DNA of 35,425 bases from Candidatus Cloacimonadota bacterium (GTDB taxonomy: Bacteria; Cloacimonadota; Cloacimonadia; JGIOTU-2), in contig DRBZ01000006.1 in the NCBI GenBank assembly GCA_011043895.1, positions 1 to 35,425 of the forward strand. The letters run 5' to 3'. The notes beneath the pieces were generated by a model. That model ran no database searches. It saw nothing but the letters and a program-made list of their open reading frames with translations, and was not told where the DNA came from. Below are positions 9,121 through 16,106 of this stretch, one piece after another; positions within the stretch are counted from its first letter, which is position 1, and every line of letters begins with the position of its first letter. A program made the position numbers and the translations under genes.

Positions 9121-10101
9121 ATGAATTCAACACTACAAAAATTTGAGGAGATCGATTTCCGTCGATTCAGGATGCCGAAACAATTTGTTATCATCGGACT
9201 AATCATTCTGGTGGTCATCATTTTCATCATCACAGGTCTTTACAGTATCAATCCTGAAGAAGTTGGTGTGGTACAACGTTTTGGAAAGTATCATTCAACT
9301 ACTCAACCGGGATTACATTTCAAGATGCCTTTTGGTATAGACAAACTCACAAAAGTTAAAGTAAAACGTGTTTTTAAGGAAGAATTTGGATTCAGGACTA
9401 TTGAAGCAGGCGTACGCACACGGTATTCTTCCCAAAGTTATGAAAACGAATCGATTATGCTAACAGGGGATCTCAATATTGCAGATGTACAGTGGATTGT
9501 TCAATATAGAATCAAAGATCCCGTACAATATCTGTTTAACGTTAGGAATGTTGAGGAGACCATGAGAGATTTAGCAGAATCAGTTATAAGAGAAGTAGTA
9601 GGTGACCGAAGCGTTGATGAAGTAATTGTACTTAACAGAAAAGAGATTGCTGATAAATCACAGATTATGCTTCAGGAACAGATTGATATTTATAAAGCAG
9701 GACTTGAAATTGTTACCATAAATCTTCAAAATGTCAATCCTCCTAAAGCAGTACAGCCTGCATTTAACAACGTTAACTCATCAAAACAGGAGAAAGAGCG
9801 GATAATCAATGAAGCACTGGAAAAATATAATGAGATTATTCCGGAAGCTGAGGGACAGGCAAAGAGGACTATAGAAGAAGCAGAGGGATATGCAATTGAC
9901 AGGGTCAACAGAGCAAGTGGTGACGCAGATCGTTTTGTTCAGATGTATGATCAGTATAAGAACGCAAAATCTGTAACAAAGAAAAGACTCTATCTGGAAA
10001 TGATGGAAAAAGTACTTCCCAATGTTGAGAAAAAATATATAGTGGATGATGCTCAGAGTGGAATATTACCTCTCCTCAATCTTAATGAAGGAGGAAAATA
10101 A
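9121..10101 (+). CDS. hflK: HflK, SPFH/prohibitin-family membrane protein
   Basis: 326-residue SPFH-domain protein. HflK and HflC form a large membrane-anchored complex that surrounds or modulates the FtsH protease in the inner membrane. An N-terminal transmembrane helix lies at about residues 22-41, followed by the typical INPEEVGVVQRFGKY start of the SPFH domain with PGLHFKMPFGID, and a long C-terminal alpha-helical section rich in Glu, Lys and Ala (about 215-285). The ORF track begins at a TTG at 9097; I moved the start to ATG 9121 because AGGAG at 9111-9115 is correctly spaced for it. hflC follows after 1 nt, the classical pair. No ftsH is present in this window. Internal helical membrane length and order with hflC make the HflK call safe even though the paralogues resemble each other. 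Confidence 0.9.
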   Translation: MNSTLQKFEEIDFRRFRMPKQFVIIGLIILVVIIFIITGLYSINPEEVGVVQRFGKYHSTTQPGLHFKMPFGIDKLTKVKVKRVFKEEFGFRTIEAGVRTRYSSQSYENESIMLTGDLNIADVQWIVQYRIKDPVQYLFNVRNVEETMRDLAESVIREVVGDRSVDEVIVLNRKEIADKSQIMLQEQIDIYKAGLEIVTINLQNVNPPKAVQPAFNNVNSSKQEKERIINEALEKYNEIIPEAEGQAKRTIEEAEGYAIDRVNRASGDADRFVQMYDQYKNAKSVTKKRLYLEMMEKVLPNVEKKYIVDDAQSGILPLLNLNEGGK

Positions 10102-10102
10102 G

Positions 10103-11041
10103 ATGAAAAAATCAAAAATATTACTTGTTCTATTATTCATAATAGCCCTCATTGTTCTATTCAATGCATTCTATATTGTTGATGAAACACAGCAGGTGAT
10201 AATTACTCAGTTTGGTAAACCTATTGGTGAAGCCATCAAAAGTGCAGGCCTTCATATTAAATTACCATTCATCCAGAAAGTTCATTATTTTGATAAGAGA
10301 ATCCTTGAATGGGATGGAGATGCGAAACAGATTCCCACATCGGATAAACGCTATATCTGGCTCGATACATTCTCACGCTGGCAAATCACTGATCCACTAA
10401 AGTTCTATGAAACAAATCGTTACGAAAGTAATGCGCACGGCCGTCTAGACGACATTATCAGCGGTATTACACGTGATGTAATAAGTTCGAATAAGTTAAT
10501 AGAAATTGTAAGAAATTCAAATAGAGATATGGTCTTTACTGCGGAATTTGAAGATAGTAAACTGCAGAATATTATCAGTGAAAGCATCAAAAACGGAAGG
10601 CAAGAGATCTCTGATTCTATCCTTACATTATCTAAGATCAAAGTTGCAGAATATGGTATTAACCTGATTGATGTTCGGATTAAAAGATTGAACTACAATC
10701 GGGATGTTCAAGCCAAGGTTTTTGAGAGAATGATATCTGAACGTAATAAGATTGCTGCGAAATATCTGTCAGAAGGTAAGGGAAGTTCTTCTGAAATTCT
10801 CGGTAAGATGGAGCGAGAATTGGATCAGATCCAGTCAACCGCATATCAGAAAGCTCAGGAGATAAAAGGACGCGCAGATGCAAAAGCAATTAAGATTTAC
10901 GCAGATGCGTATAATAGAGATCCTGAATTTTATGAATTTCTAAAGACTTTGGAAACCTATGAAAAGACCATTGACGAAAAAAATACAATGATTATGACCA
11001 CTGACAGTGATTATTATAAATTCCTGAAAAGAATAGAATAA
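10103..11041 (+). CDS. hflC: HflC, SPFH/prohibitin-family membrane protein
   Basis: 312-residue partner of HflK. It has an N-terminal membrane helix at about residues 5-22 and the diagnostic YIVDETQQVIITQFGKP beginning of the SPFH domain; GLHIKLPFIQKVHYFDKR and ILEWDGDAKQIPT are typical of HflC. The C-terminal part carries an alpha-helical segment with RADAKAIKIYADAYNRDPEF, a hallmark of HflC, and ends in a segment after YKFLK. The start in the ORF track (10046, within hflK) is too early; the ATG at 10103 follows AAGGAGG by a normal gap and begins one base after the hflK stop. The pair ends at a bidirectional terminator. Confidence 0.92.
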   Translation: MKKSKILLVLLFIIALIVLFNAFYIVDETQQVIITQFGKPIGEAIKSAGLHIKLPFIQKVHYFDKRILEWDGDAKQIPTSDKRYIWLDTFSRWQITDPLKFYETNRYESNAHGRLDDIISGITRDVISSNKLIEIVRNSNRDMVFTAEFEDSKLQNIISESIKNGRQEISDSILTLSKIKVAEYGINLIDVRIKRLNYNRDVQAKVFERMISERNKIAAKYLSEGKGSSSEILGKMERELDQIQSTAYQKAQEIKGRADAKAIKIYADAYNRDPEFYEFLKTLETYEKTIDEKNTMIMTTDSDYYKFLKRIE

Positions 11042-11067
11042 ACGGAATGATCAGAAAAAAGTGATAC

Positions 11068-11099
11068 AAAAAGCCCATGCTTCCAGTGTGGGCTTTTTT
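11068..11099. terminator. Bidirectional terminator between hflC and the FmdE-like gene
   Basis: AAAAAGCCCA and TGGGCTTTTT form a 10-bp stem, extended inward by wobble pairs (TGC with GTG) around a TTCCA loop. Read on the plus strand the stem ends in a T-run after hflC; read on the minus strand it also ends in a T-run and would terminate the convergent gene at 11160-11810. A second, short repeat CAAGATT-TC-AATCTTG lies beside it at 11110-11125. Confidence 0.85.
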
Positions 11100-11159
11100 A
11101 TATGTAATGCAAGATTTCAATCTTGAGTATTATACATTGGATTGTTGATTTACTATTAT

Positions 11160-11810
11160 TTATTTTAATGTATTGTATGCAATCTCTTTGATTTCGAACA
11201 ATCCTTGCACTTTATCAAAAAGTACATTCCTCACCATCTTAATCATTGCATTTCTATAAGTGATCTTATTATTTTCTGATACAGACTCTGGTTGTGTATC
11301 CAATGCTTTTTCAATTTTCCATAGTTCGTCCATTTTATCGTTTCCGATGATAAGATGTTTATGATAGAGGATCTCGACTGCTTTATGAGAAGGTTCATAA
11401 CCGATTTTATAACGGTATACACGTCTTTCCAGAGTTGATTCCGGTTTAATAGAATATCTGTTTTTCTTGGGATCATTTCTTCGTGGACAACCAAGGATAA
11501 ACGCTGCTACATCACTGATCGTATGATCGTGAGAACTCTGGAGCATAAATTGATCTCTTTCTAGAACTTCACTATCTGAGAGTTGATTTATCGCGTGTTG
11601 TACAATCTTGTAGCCACCAGCACCGCAAAGACATACATGACCGAGAAACGTACAAACATCTTCAAAAGAAAGTTGATATGTTGTGATGCCCTCGCTGAAA
11701 GAACCAGTAAAAACTCCATGAGGATAGTTGAATATTAGTGGTTCGATATCATAAATGAAATTATAATCTTTGTGCCATTTCTGCTTTTGAATTTTCATGC
11801 TACCATGCAT
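11160..11810 (-). CDS. FmdE-like domain protein, function unknown
   Basis: 216-residue soluble protein. The section LSFEDVCTFLGHVCLCGAGGY, followed by DHTISDVAAFILGC, resembles the FmdE family (named from formylmethanofuran dehydrogenase subunit E), where a pattern like F-x-GH-x-CPG-x-x-x-G-Y is followed by a cysteine-containing LTGC segment. Family members in organisms without methanogenesis are poorly understood and often bind metal. Here the cysteine pattern is VCLCGAG rather than the usual CPG, so binding may differ. No methanogenesis or formate genes are nearby. The gene is alone, convergent with hflC and divergent from rplM. The start is unsure: ATG 11810 and ATG 11798 are both in frame and neither has a good ribosome site; the 11798 start gives MKIQKQKW. 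The coding call is good; the family call is moderate and based on motif memory only. Confidence 0.65.
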   Translation of the reverse strand: MHGSMKIQKQKWHKDYNFIYDIEPLIFNYPHGVFTGSFSEGITTYQLSFEDVCTFLGHVCLCGAGGYKIVQHAINQLSDSEVLERDQFMLQSSHDHTISDVAAFILGCPRRNDPKKNRYSIKPESTLERRVYRYKIGYEPSHKAVEILYHKHLIIGNDKMDELWKIEKALDTQPESVSENNKITYRNAMIKMVRNVLFDKVQGLFEIKEIAYNTLK

Positions 11811-11920
11811 GGTTTGAATAAATTTCTGACAAGTTTTACTAAAAAATATTTGGCTTTTAACCTGTTATCACTTCATTTACCTGCCATTTATTTTGCGCTA
11901 AGTCTTTACTGTCGTTAAAC

Positions 11921-11950
11921 TTGACAAGGGTTTCTGGGCACAAACTTTAT
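11921..11950 (+). promoter_or_regulatory. Candidate promoter for the rplM translation cluster
   Basis: A perfect TTGACA at 11921-11926 lies in the 207-nt gap before rplM. The best -10 is CTTTAT at 11945-11950 (18-nt spacer), a weak match. That leaves a leader of about 60 nt before rplM, in which I see no convincing terminator or known ribosomal-protein leader fold. Confidence 0.4.
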
Positions 11951-12017
11951 GGCACTACTAAATCAAAATGTCATAAATATCGATGTATAAATAAACTGAG
12001 AATTTTTAGGAGACATA

Positions 12018-12449
12018 ATGAAAACGACATTGCCAAAAGTCGATGAAATTGAGCATAATTGGTATGTGATTGATGCCGAAGGTGTTCCACTTGGGAGATT
12101 ATCAACCAAGGTAGCAGAACTTTTGCATGGTAAACATAAACCAACCTATACTCCCTTTTTTGACATGGGAGATTTTGTGATCATTCTTAATGCTGATAAA
12201 GTAGTTCTGACTGGGCAGAAAGAACTGGCAAAAGAGTATAAATTTTATTCTGGCTATCCAAGTGGCCAGCGAACAGTTTCTTATTTACAAATGAAAGCGA
12301 AGAAACCTGATAATATTGTTCATCATGCTGTACGTGGAATGCTTCCAAAAAATAAGCTTAGAGATCGCATGCTTAAGCGACTCAAGATATATACAGGCAA
12401 TGTACATAATCACCAAGCCCAGAAACCTGTAGAAATCAAGATTTCATAA
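12018..12449 (+). CDS. rplM: 50S ribosomal protein L13
   Basis: 143-residue large-subunit protein, the normal length for L13. Recognisable segments are WYVIDAEGVPLGRLSTKVA near the N-terminus, the HKPTYTPFFDMGDFVIILNA segment, and VRGMLPKNKLRDRMLKRLKIY in the second half. A TAGGAG site lies 6 nt before the ATG. It opens a translation cluster: rpsI follows after 16 nt, which is the usual L13-S9 pair in bacteria, and rpsB-tsf-pyrH-frr follow, an order also widespread in the FCB group. Nothing is unusual about this gene. Confidence 0.97.
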   Translation: MKTTLPKVDEIEHNWYVIDAEGVPLGRLSTKVAELLHGKHKPTYTPFFDMGDFVIILNADKVVLTGQKELAKEYKFYSGYPSGQRTVSYLQMKAKKPDNIVHHAVRGMLPKNKLRDRMLKRLKIYTGNVHNHQAQKPVEIKIS

Positions 12450-12465
12450 TTTAGGAGAATGATAC

Positions 12466-12852
12466 ATGCAATATTTTGATGCAGTTGGCAGGCGTAAAGC
12501 CGCAGTCGCTCGTGTTCGTCTTTCCAAAGGAACTGGAAAGAGAATTATCAATAAAAAACCAATGAAGGAATATTTGAGTAGAGAAACCCTTGAGATGATC
12601 GTTGAAAAACCTTTTGATATTATCGATCAGGCAGACAAATTCGATATGAAAGTCAATGTTCGTGGTGGGGGACTTGCTGGTCAGGCAGGTGCTATCCGCT
12701 TGGGTATCAGTCGAGCGCTCCTGGAGTATGACCCAGAATTGCGGGGATTACTAAAAAAAGCAGGACTCCTTACCCGTGATGCACGAGTAAAAGAACGTAA
12801 GAAATACGGACTCGCCAAAGCACGTAAAGCATATCAATATTCAAAGAGATAA
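12466..12852 (+). CDS. rpsI: 30S ribosomal protein S9
   Basis: 128-residue small-subunit protein beginning directly with the conserved [17 protein letters not shown] block and containing [20 protein letters not shown]. The C-terminal tail ends [11 protein letters not shown]; the last lysine-arginine residues are known to reach the P-site tRNA in bacterial ribosomes and are intact. The residue before Gln is Tyr instead of the Pro found in many phyla; aromatic residues occur at this place in some lineages, so I take this as lineage variation. ATG 12466 is preceded by TTTAGGAGA. It pairs with rplM upstream. Confidence 0.97.
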   Translation: MQYFDAVGRRKAAVARVRLSKGTGKRIINKKPMKEYLSRETLEMIVEKPFDIIDQADKFDMKVNVRGGGLAGQAGAIRLGISRALLEYDPELRGLLKKAGLLTRDARVKERKKYGLAKARKAYQYSKR

Positions 12853-12881
12853 AATATAAATCAATTAATTTCTGAGCTGCA

Positions 12882-12939
12882 AACGGTGTTCGGTTGTCGA
12901 ATATATGCAGTGTCGATGAAGTTAAAATAATAAACCGTT
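12882..12939 (+). promoter_or_regulatory. Possible rpsB mRNA leader structure
   Basis: In the 98-nt gap before rpsB, AACGGT at 12882-12887 can pair with ACCGTT at 12934-12939, whose last base directly touches the GGAGG ribosome site at 12940. Such a fold could present or hide the site. Ribosomal protein S2 is known to regulate its own operon through leader RNA in some bacteria, so autoregulation is a reasonable but unproven reading. The pairing is only 6 bp. Confidence 0.25.
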
Positions 12940-12950
12940 GGAGGACACAC

Positions 12951-13958
12951 ATGAGTGTCGTTGAAATGAAAAATTTACTCGAGGCTGGTGTACACTTTGG
13001 TCATCAGACCCGACGCTGGAATCCAAAGATGAAAAAATATATTTTCATCAAGAGGAACGGCATACACATCATTGATCTCAAACAAACACTTGAAGCTATT
13101 AATCAAGCTTATTATTTTTTTCGAGAACTTGCGGCAAAGGGCAAGAACATTCTGTTTGTTGGTACCAAAAAGCAGGTGTCCGAAGGCATCGAATCCGCTG
13201 CCCAGAAATGTGAAGAATTCTATATCAGTCATCGCTGGTATGGAGGGACATTGACCAATCTGAATACCATTAGAAAGAGTATTGCAAAACTCGATGAGTT
13301 CGAAGAACTAAAAGAGAGTGGAGAGATCAATAAATTTACCAAACTTGAGATACTTCGTATGCAACGTAAATATGATAAAATCCTCAGTGCGCTGGGTGGA
13401 ATTCGAGAAATGGATCAAATTCCATCTGCACTTTTCATTGCAGACATTGTGCATGAGAGAAATGCGGTAAACGAAGCTAAAAAACTCGGTATTCCTATTG
13501 TCGCAATTGTAGATACCAATGGAGATCCTGATGGTATCGATTACATCATTCCAGGCAATGATGATGCAATGAAATCAGTCAATCTCATCTGTGACATTAT
13601 GGCAAATGCAGTAATCGAAGGTAAGAGAATTGCAGCAGAAGGTGGAGATATCTCTGATTTTGAATCTGTCGATAAAGACCAAGAAGTTATCGAAGAAGAA
13701 GCAGAAGCCATAGCTGATGAAGTAGCAGCACCAGAAGAAGAAGTGGAAGTTGAAGAAGCGCTTGAAGAAGTTGTGGAGGTAGAACCAGAAGCGAAAACGA
13801 AAAAGACGGAAGAGAAGAAAGAGGATAAAAAAGAAGAAAAAACTCAAAAGAAGGAAGAGGAACCTGTGGAAAAACGTTTCGAATGCCCCGATTGTGGCAA
13901 AACCTTCTCATCAAAACGTGGACTAAAGATTCATCTTGGTCTTGTCCATCAAAAATAA
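12951..13958 (+). CDS. rpsB: 30S ribosomal protein S2 with charged extension and C-terminal C2H2 zinc finger
   Basis: 335-residue S2; the usual bacterial length is about 230-260. Residues 1 to about 228 are a normal S2: [21 protein letters not shown], the [10 protein letters not shown] block, [11 protein letters not shown], and [20 protein letters not shown]. From about 235 the chain becomes acidic (runs of Glu with Val and Ala), then Lys/Glu-rich (about 280-305), and it ends in [20 protein letters not shown] followed by LGLVHQK. This is a classical C2H2 finger: C312-x2-C315-x12-H328-x4-H333, including the conserved Phe and Leu. The frame is open throughout and tsf follows with its own ribosome site, so this is not an obvious sequencing error. 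The ORF-track start (12894) is too early; ATG 12951 follows GGAGG by 6 nt. Such a finger on bacterial S2 is not something I know as normal. Confidence 0.95.
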   Translation: MSVVEMKNLLEAGVHFGHQTRRWNPKMKKYIFIKRNGIHIIDLKQTLEAINQAYYFFRELAAKGKNILFVGTKKQVSEGIESAAQKCEEFYISHRWYGGTLTNLNTIRKSIAKLDEFEELKESGEINKFTKLEILRMQRKYDKILSALGGIREMDQIPSALFIADIVHERNAVNEAKKLGIPIVAIVDTNGDPDGIDYIIPGNDDAMKSVNLICDIMANAVIEGKRIAAEGGDISDFESVDKDQEVIEEEAEAIADEVAAPEEEVEVEEALEEVVEVEPEAKTKKTEEKKEDKKEEKTQKKEEEPVEKRFECPDCGKTFSSKRGLKIHLGLVHQK

Positions 13959-13973
13959 GGAATTGGAGTAATA

Positions 13974-14567
13974 ATGGAAATAACTGCAAAATTAGTAAAA
14001 GAGTTACGAGATAAAACAGGTGTCGGATTAATGGAGTGCAAGAAAGCACTTAAAGATTCAAATGGAAATCTCGAAGAAGCTATTAAGTTTCTGAGAACAA
14101 GCGGCTTAGTAAAAGCAGAGAAGAAGTCAGAGCGTGAATCCAACGAAGGTATTATCCATGCATATATTCACCCTGGAGCAAAACTTGGAGTGCTGTTAAA
14201 ACTTGCTTGTGAATCTGATTTTGTTGCAAAAACTGATGATTTTGTCGAACTTGCAAACAAGATCGCTATGCACATCGCAGCAACAGATCCACTTGCAATA
14301 TCAGAAGAAGATCTTGATACTAAGCTTGTTGAAGCAGAAAAAGAGATTTATAGAGAAAGAGCTTTGAAAGCAGGAAAACCAGAGAATATAGTTGATAAGA
14401 TCGTTGAAGGTCAGATTAAGAAATACTATACAGATAACTGTCTTTTGAGCCAGCCTTTCATCATGAATGAAGATATGACTGTCAAAGAGCTTATATCTGA
14501 TGCAGTTCTTAAACTTGGTGAAAATATCAATATCAAGGAATTTGCACGTTTCAGCATTGGTAAATAG
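13974..14567 (+). CDS. tsf: Translation elongation factor Ts (short form)
   Basis: 197-residue EF-Ts, the guanine nucleotide exchange factor that recycles EF-Tu. It starts with the UBA-like domain VKELRDKTGVGLMECKKAL, containing the conserved TGVGLMECKKAL motif that contacts EF-Tu, and has the core ACESDFVAKTDDF. The short length corresponds to the compact form with a single dimerisation region, as in Thermus-type EF-Ts, rather than the approximately 280-residue E. coli form. Start at ATG 13974 with TTGGAG 7 nt upstream. It follows rpsB by 15 nt and precedes pyrH by 1 nt, an operon arrangement common in bacteria. Confidence 0.97.
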   Translation: MEITAKLVKELRDKTGVGLMECKKALKDSNGNLEEAIKFLRTSGLVKAEKKSERESNEGIIHAYIHPGAKLGVLLKLACESDFVAKTDDFVELANKIAMHIAATDPLAISEEDLDTKLVEAEKEIYRERALKAGKPENIVDKIVEGQIKKYYTDNCLLSQPFIMNEDMTVKELISDAVLKLGENINIKEFARFSIGK

Positions 14568-14568
14568 C

Positions 14569-15273
14569 GTGAAATATAAAAGAATTCTCATTAAAATAAG
14601 CGGCGAGGTTCTTCAAGGAACCCAATCTTTTGGAATTGAGAATGAAGCAGTTACACGAATCGTAAAAGAGCTTGTTGAAATTCACACACAGGGAGTAGAT
14701 ATCGGTCTTGTTATTGGGGGTGGAAACTTCTTCCGTGGTGCAACCTCAGCAGTAGACGGCATGAAACGCTTTCAGGCAGATGAGATAGGTATGCTCGCCA
14801 CCGTTCAGAATGCGATTGTACTCCATGCAAAGCTGGACGAATATCATGTTCATTCGGAAATTTTTACTGCGAAACCAGTAAATAACATTGGCGGTTGTTT
14901 TACAGCGGAAGGTGCGCAATCTGCATTACGCGCCGGTAAGATATGTGTCTTTGCCGGTGGAACTGGAAATCCATATTTTACTACTGATACTGCTGCTGTT
15001 TTACGTGCACTTGAGATAGAAGCTGATATTCTGCTCAAAGGAACTAAAGTTGACGGTGTCTATGATCGAGATCCTGTAAAATTCCCTGATGCTACAATAT
15101 TTCGCTCAATTACCTATAAAGATTATATCCAACTCAACCTCAAAGTATTGGATCTTACTGCAATTTCTCTTGCGAAAAATCATAATCTTAAAATTCGAGT
15201 ATTTAATATCAGAGAAAAAGGAAATATTCTCAAAGCTGTTTCTGAGGATAATTTTGGTAGTATTATTGAATAG
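14569..15273 (+). CDS. pyrH: Uridylate kinase (UMP kinase)
   Basis: 234-residue UMP kinase of the amino-acid-kinase fold, phosphorylating UMP to UDP for RNA and nucleotide-sugar synthesis. Motifs are YKRILIKISGEVLQG at the start, GLVIGGGNFFRG in the nucleotide site, and FAGGTGNPYFTTDTAA with the LLKGTKVDGVYDRDP segment. The ORF track starts inside tsf at 14500; the family-correct start is GTG 14569, one base after the tsf stop, giving a protein beginning MKYKRILIK. No strong ribosome site is seen, so translation is probably coupled to tsf. A gap of 78 nt separates it from frr and contains a possible promoter. Confidence 0.96.
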   Translation: MKYKRILIKISGEVLQGTQSFGIENEAVTRIVKELVEIHTQGVDIGLVIGGGNFFRGATSAVDGMKRFQADEIGMLATVQNAIVLHAKLDEYHVHSEIFTAKPVNNIGGCFTAEGAQSALRAGKICVFAGGTGNPYFTTDTAAVLRALEIEADILLKGTKVDGVYDRDPVKFPDATIFRSITYKDYIQLNLKVLDLTAISLAKNHNLKIRVFNIREKGNILKAVSEDNFGSIIE

Positions 15274-15289
15274 TTAACTTGCTGACAGG

Positions 15290-15319
15290 TTGCAAATTAC
15301 TAAAATTAGTTTATATTAT
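15290..15319 (+). promoter_or_regulatory. Candidate internal promoter before frr
   Basis: TTGCAA at 15290-15295 is followed by TATATT (16-nt spacer) or TATTAT (18-nt spacer) in the 78-nt pyrH-frr gap. Both -10 options match 5 or 4 of 6 positions. This would allow frr and the downstream ferredoxin to be transcribed independently of the ribosomal genes. Confidence 0.4.
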
Positions 15320-15351
15320 AGTTCAATTTCGGAGGACCAAGGGAGAGCGTC

Positions 15352-15915
15352 ATGCAAGAATTAGAATCGATCTATAAAGAAACGCGTGCTAAGATGGATA
15401 AAACCATTGATGCATTGCGAAAGGAACTACTTCGAATTCGTACAGGCAAAGCAAACATCTCACTGCTCGAAGATATAACGGTGAACTATTATGGACAACC
15501 CACACCAATCAGTCATGTGGGAACCATCTCAACCCCAGAAGCTCGCCTTATTCTTATTAATCCATGGGAAAAGAACATGCTTCAGGAAATCGAAAAATCT
15601 ATTCTTTCATCAGATCTTGGTATCACACCTCAAAATGATGGTAATGTCATTCGTCTTGTGTTTCCACCTCTTACAGAAGATCGACGCAAAGAACTGGTTA
15701 AATTAGTGAAAAAGCATGGGGAAGAAGCCAAGATCTCTATAAGAAACACTCGGAGAAGTTCTAATGATGAAATAAAAAAACTGGAAAAAGACAGTGTGAT
15801 CTCAGAAGATTATTCCAAAGATGGTTTGGACGAGATTCAGGAGATCACAGACGATTACACAAAGAAAATTGATGAAATAGTAGATCATAAAGAAAAAGAA
15901 ATCATGGAGATTTAA
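15352..15915 (+). CDS. frr: Ribosome recycling factor
   Basis: 187-residue ribosome recycling factor, which with EF-G splits post-termination ribosomes. It shows the family order: N-terminal helix with LRKELLRIRTGKANISLLEDI, the domain II stretch YYGQPTPISHVGTISTPEARL, NDGNVIRLVFPPLTEDRRKEL, and the C-terminal helices with ISIRNTRRSSNDEIKKLEK. The length is normal. Ribosome site candidates GGAGG (15331-15335) and GGGAGAG (15341-15347) precede the ATG; the second is better spaced. It follows pyrH, as in most bacteria, and lies 5 nt before a small ferredoxin. Confidence 0.97.
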   Translation: MQELESIYKETRAKMDKTIDALRKELLRIRTGKANISLLEDITVNYYGQPTPISHVGTISTPEARLILINPWEKNMLQEIEKSILSSDLGITPQNDGNVIRLVFPPLTEDRRKELVKLVKKHGEEAKISIRNTRRSSNDEIKKLEKDSVISEDYSKDGLDEIQEITDDYTKKIDEIVDHKEKEIMEI

Positions 15916-15920
15916 CTATT

Positions 15921-16097
15921 ATGAGCTTTATCATAACATCAGATTGTATCAAATGCGGAGCTTGTGTCGATGTATGTCCAGAAAATGCAATTGTCGAAGA
16001 TGATACGCAATACTTTATTACAGGTGATTGTATCGAGTGTGGATTATGCCTTCCTGAATGCCCACTCGAAGCAATTGTCGGAAATGGCAAGAAATAA
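15921..16097 (+). CDS. Small 2[4Fe-4S] ferredoxin
   Basis: 58-residue protein below the size cut of the ORF track. It has two complete four-cysteine cluster motifs, CIKCGACVDVCP near residues 9-20 and CIECGLCLPECP near 39-50, each followed by the usual AI of bacterial clostridial-type ferredoxins. It is therefore a low-potential electron carrier with two [4Fe-4S] clusters, in the cytoplasm. ATG 15921 is preceded by GGAG overlapping the end of frr at 11-nt spacing. Position between frr and the DUF2723 gene gives no clue to its partner; the electron-transfer flavoprotein beta gene at 33481 is a possible user in general terms, but this is speculation. Confidence 0.93.
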   Translation: MSFIITSDCIKCGACVDVCPENAIVEDDTQYFITGDCIECGLCLPECPLEAIVGNGKK

Positions 16098-16106
16098 AAA
16101 AAGCTT

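Noticed and set aside
12821-12852. Tyr in the conserved C-terminal tail of S9 ([11 protein letters not shown]).
   Set aside because: The Pro of many phyla is replaced by an aromatic residue in some lineages, so I do not treat it as unusual.
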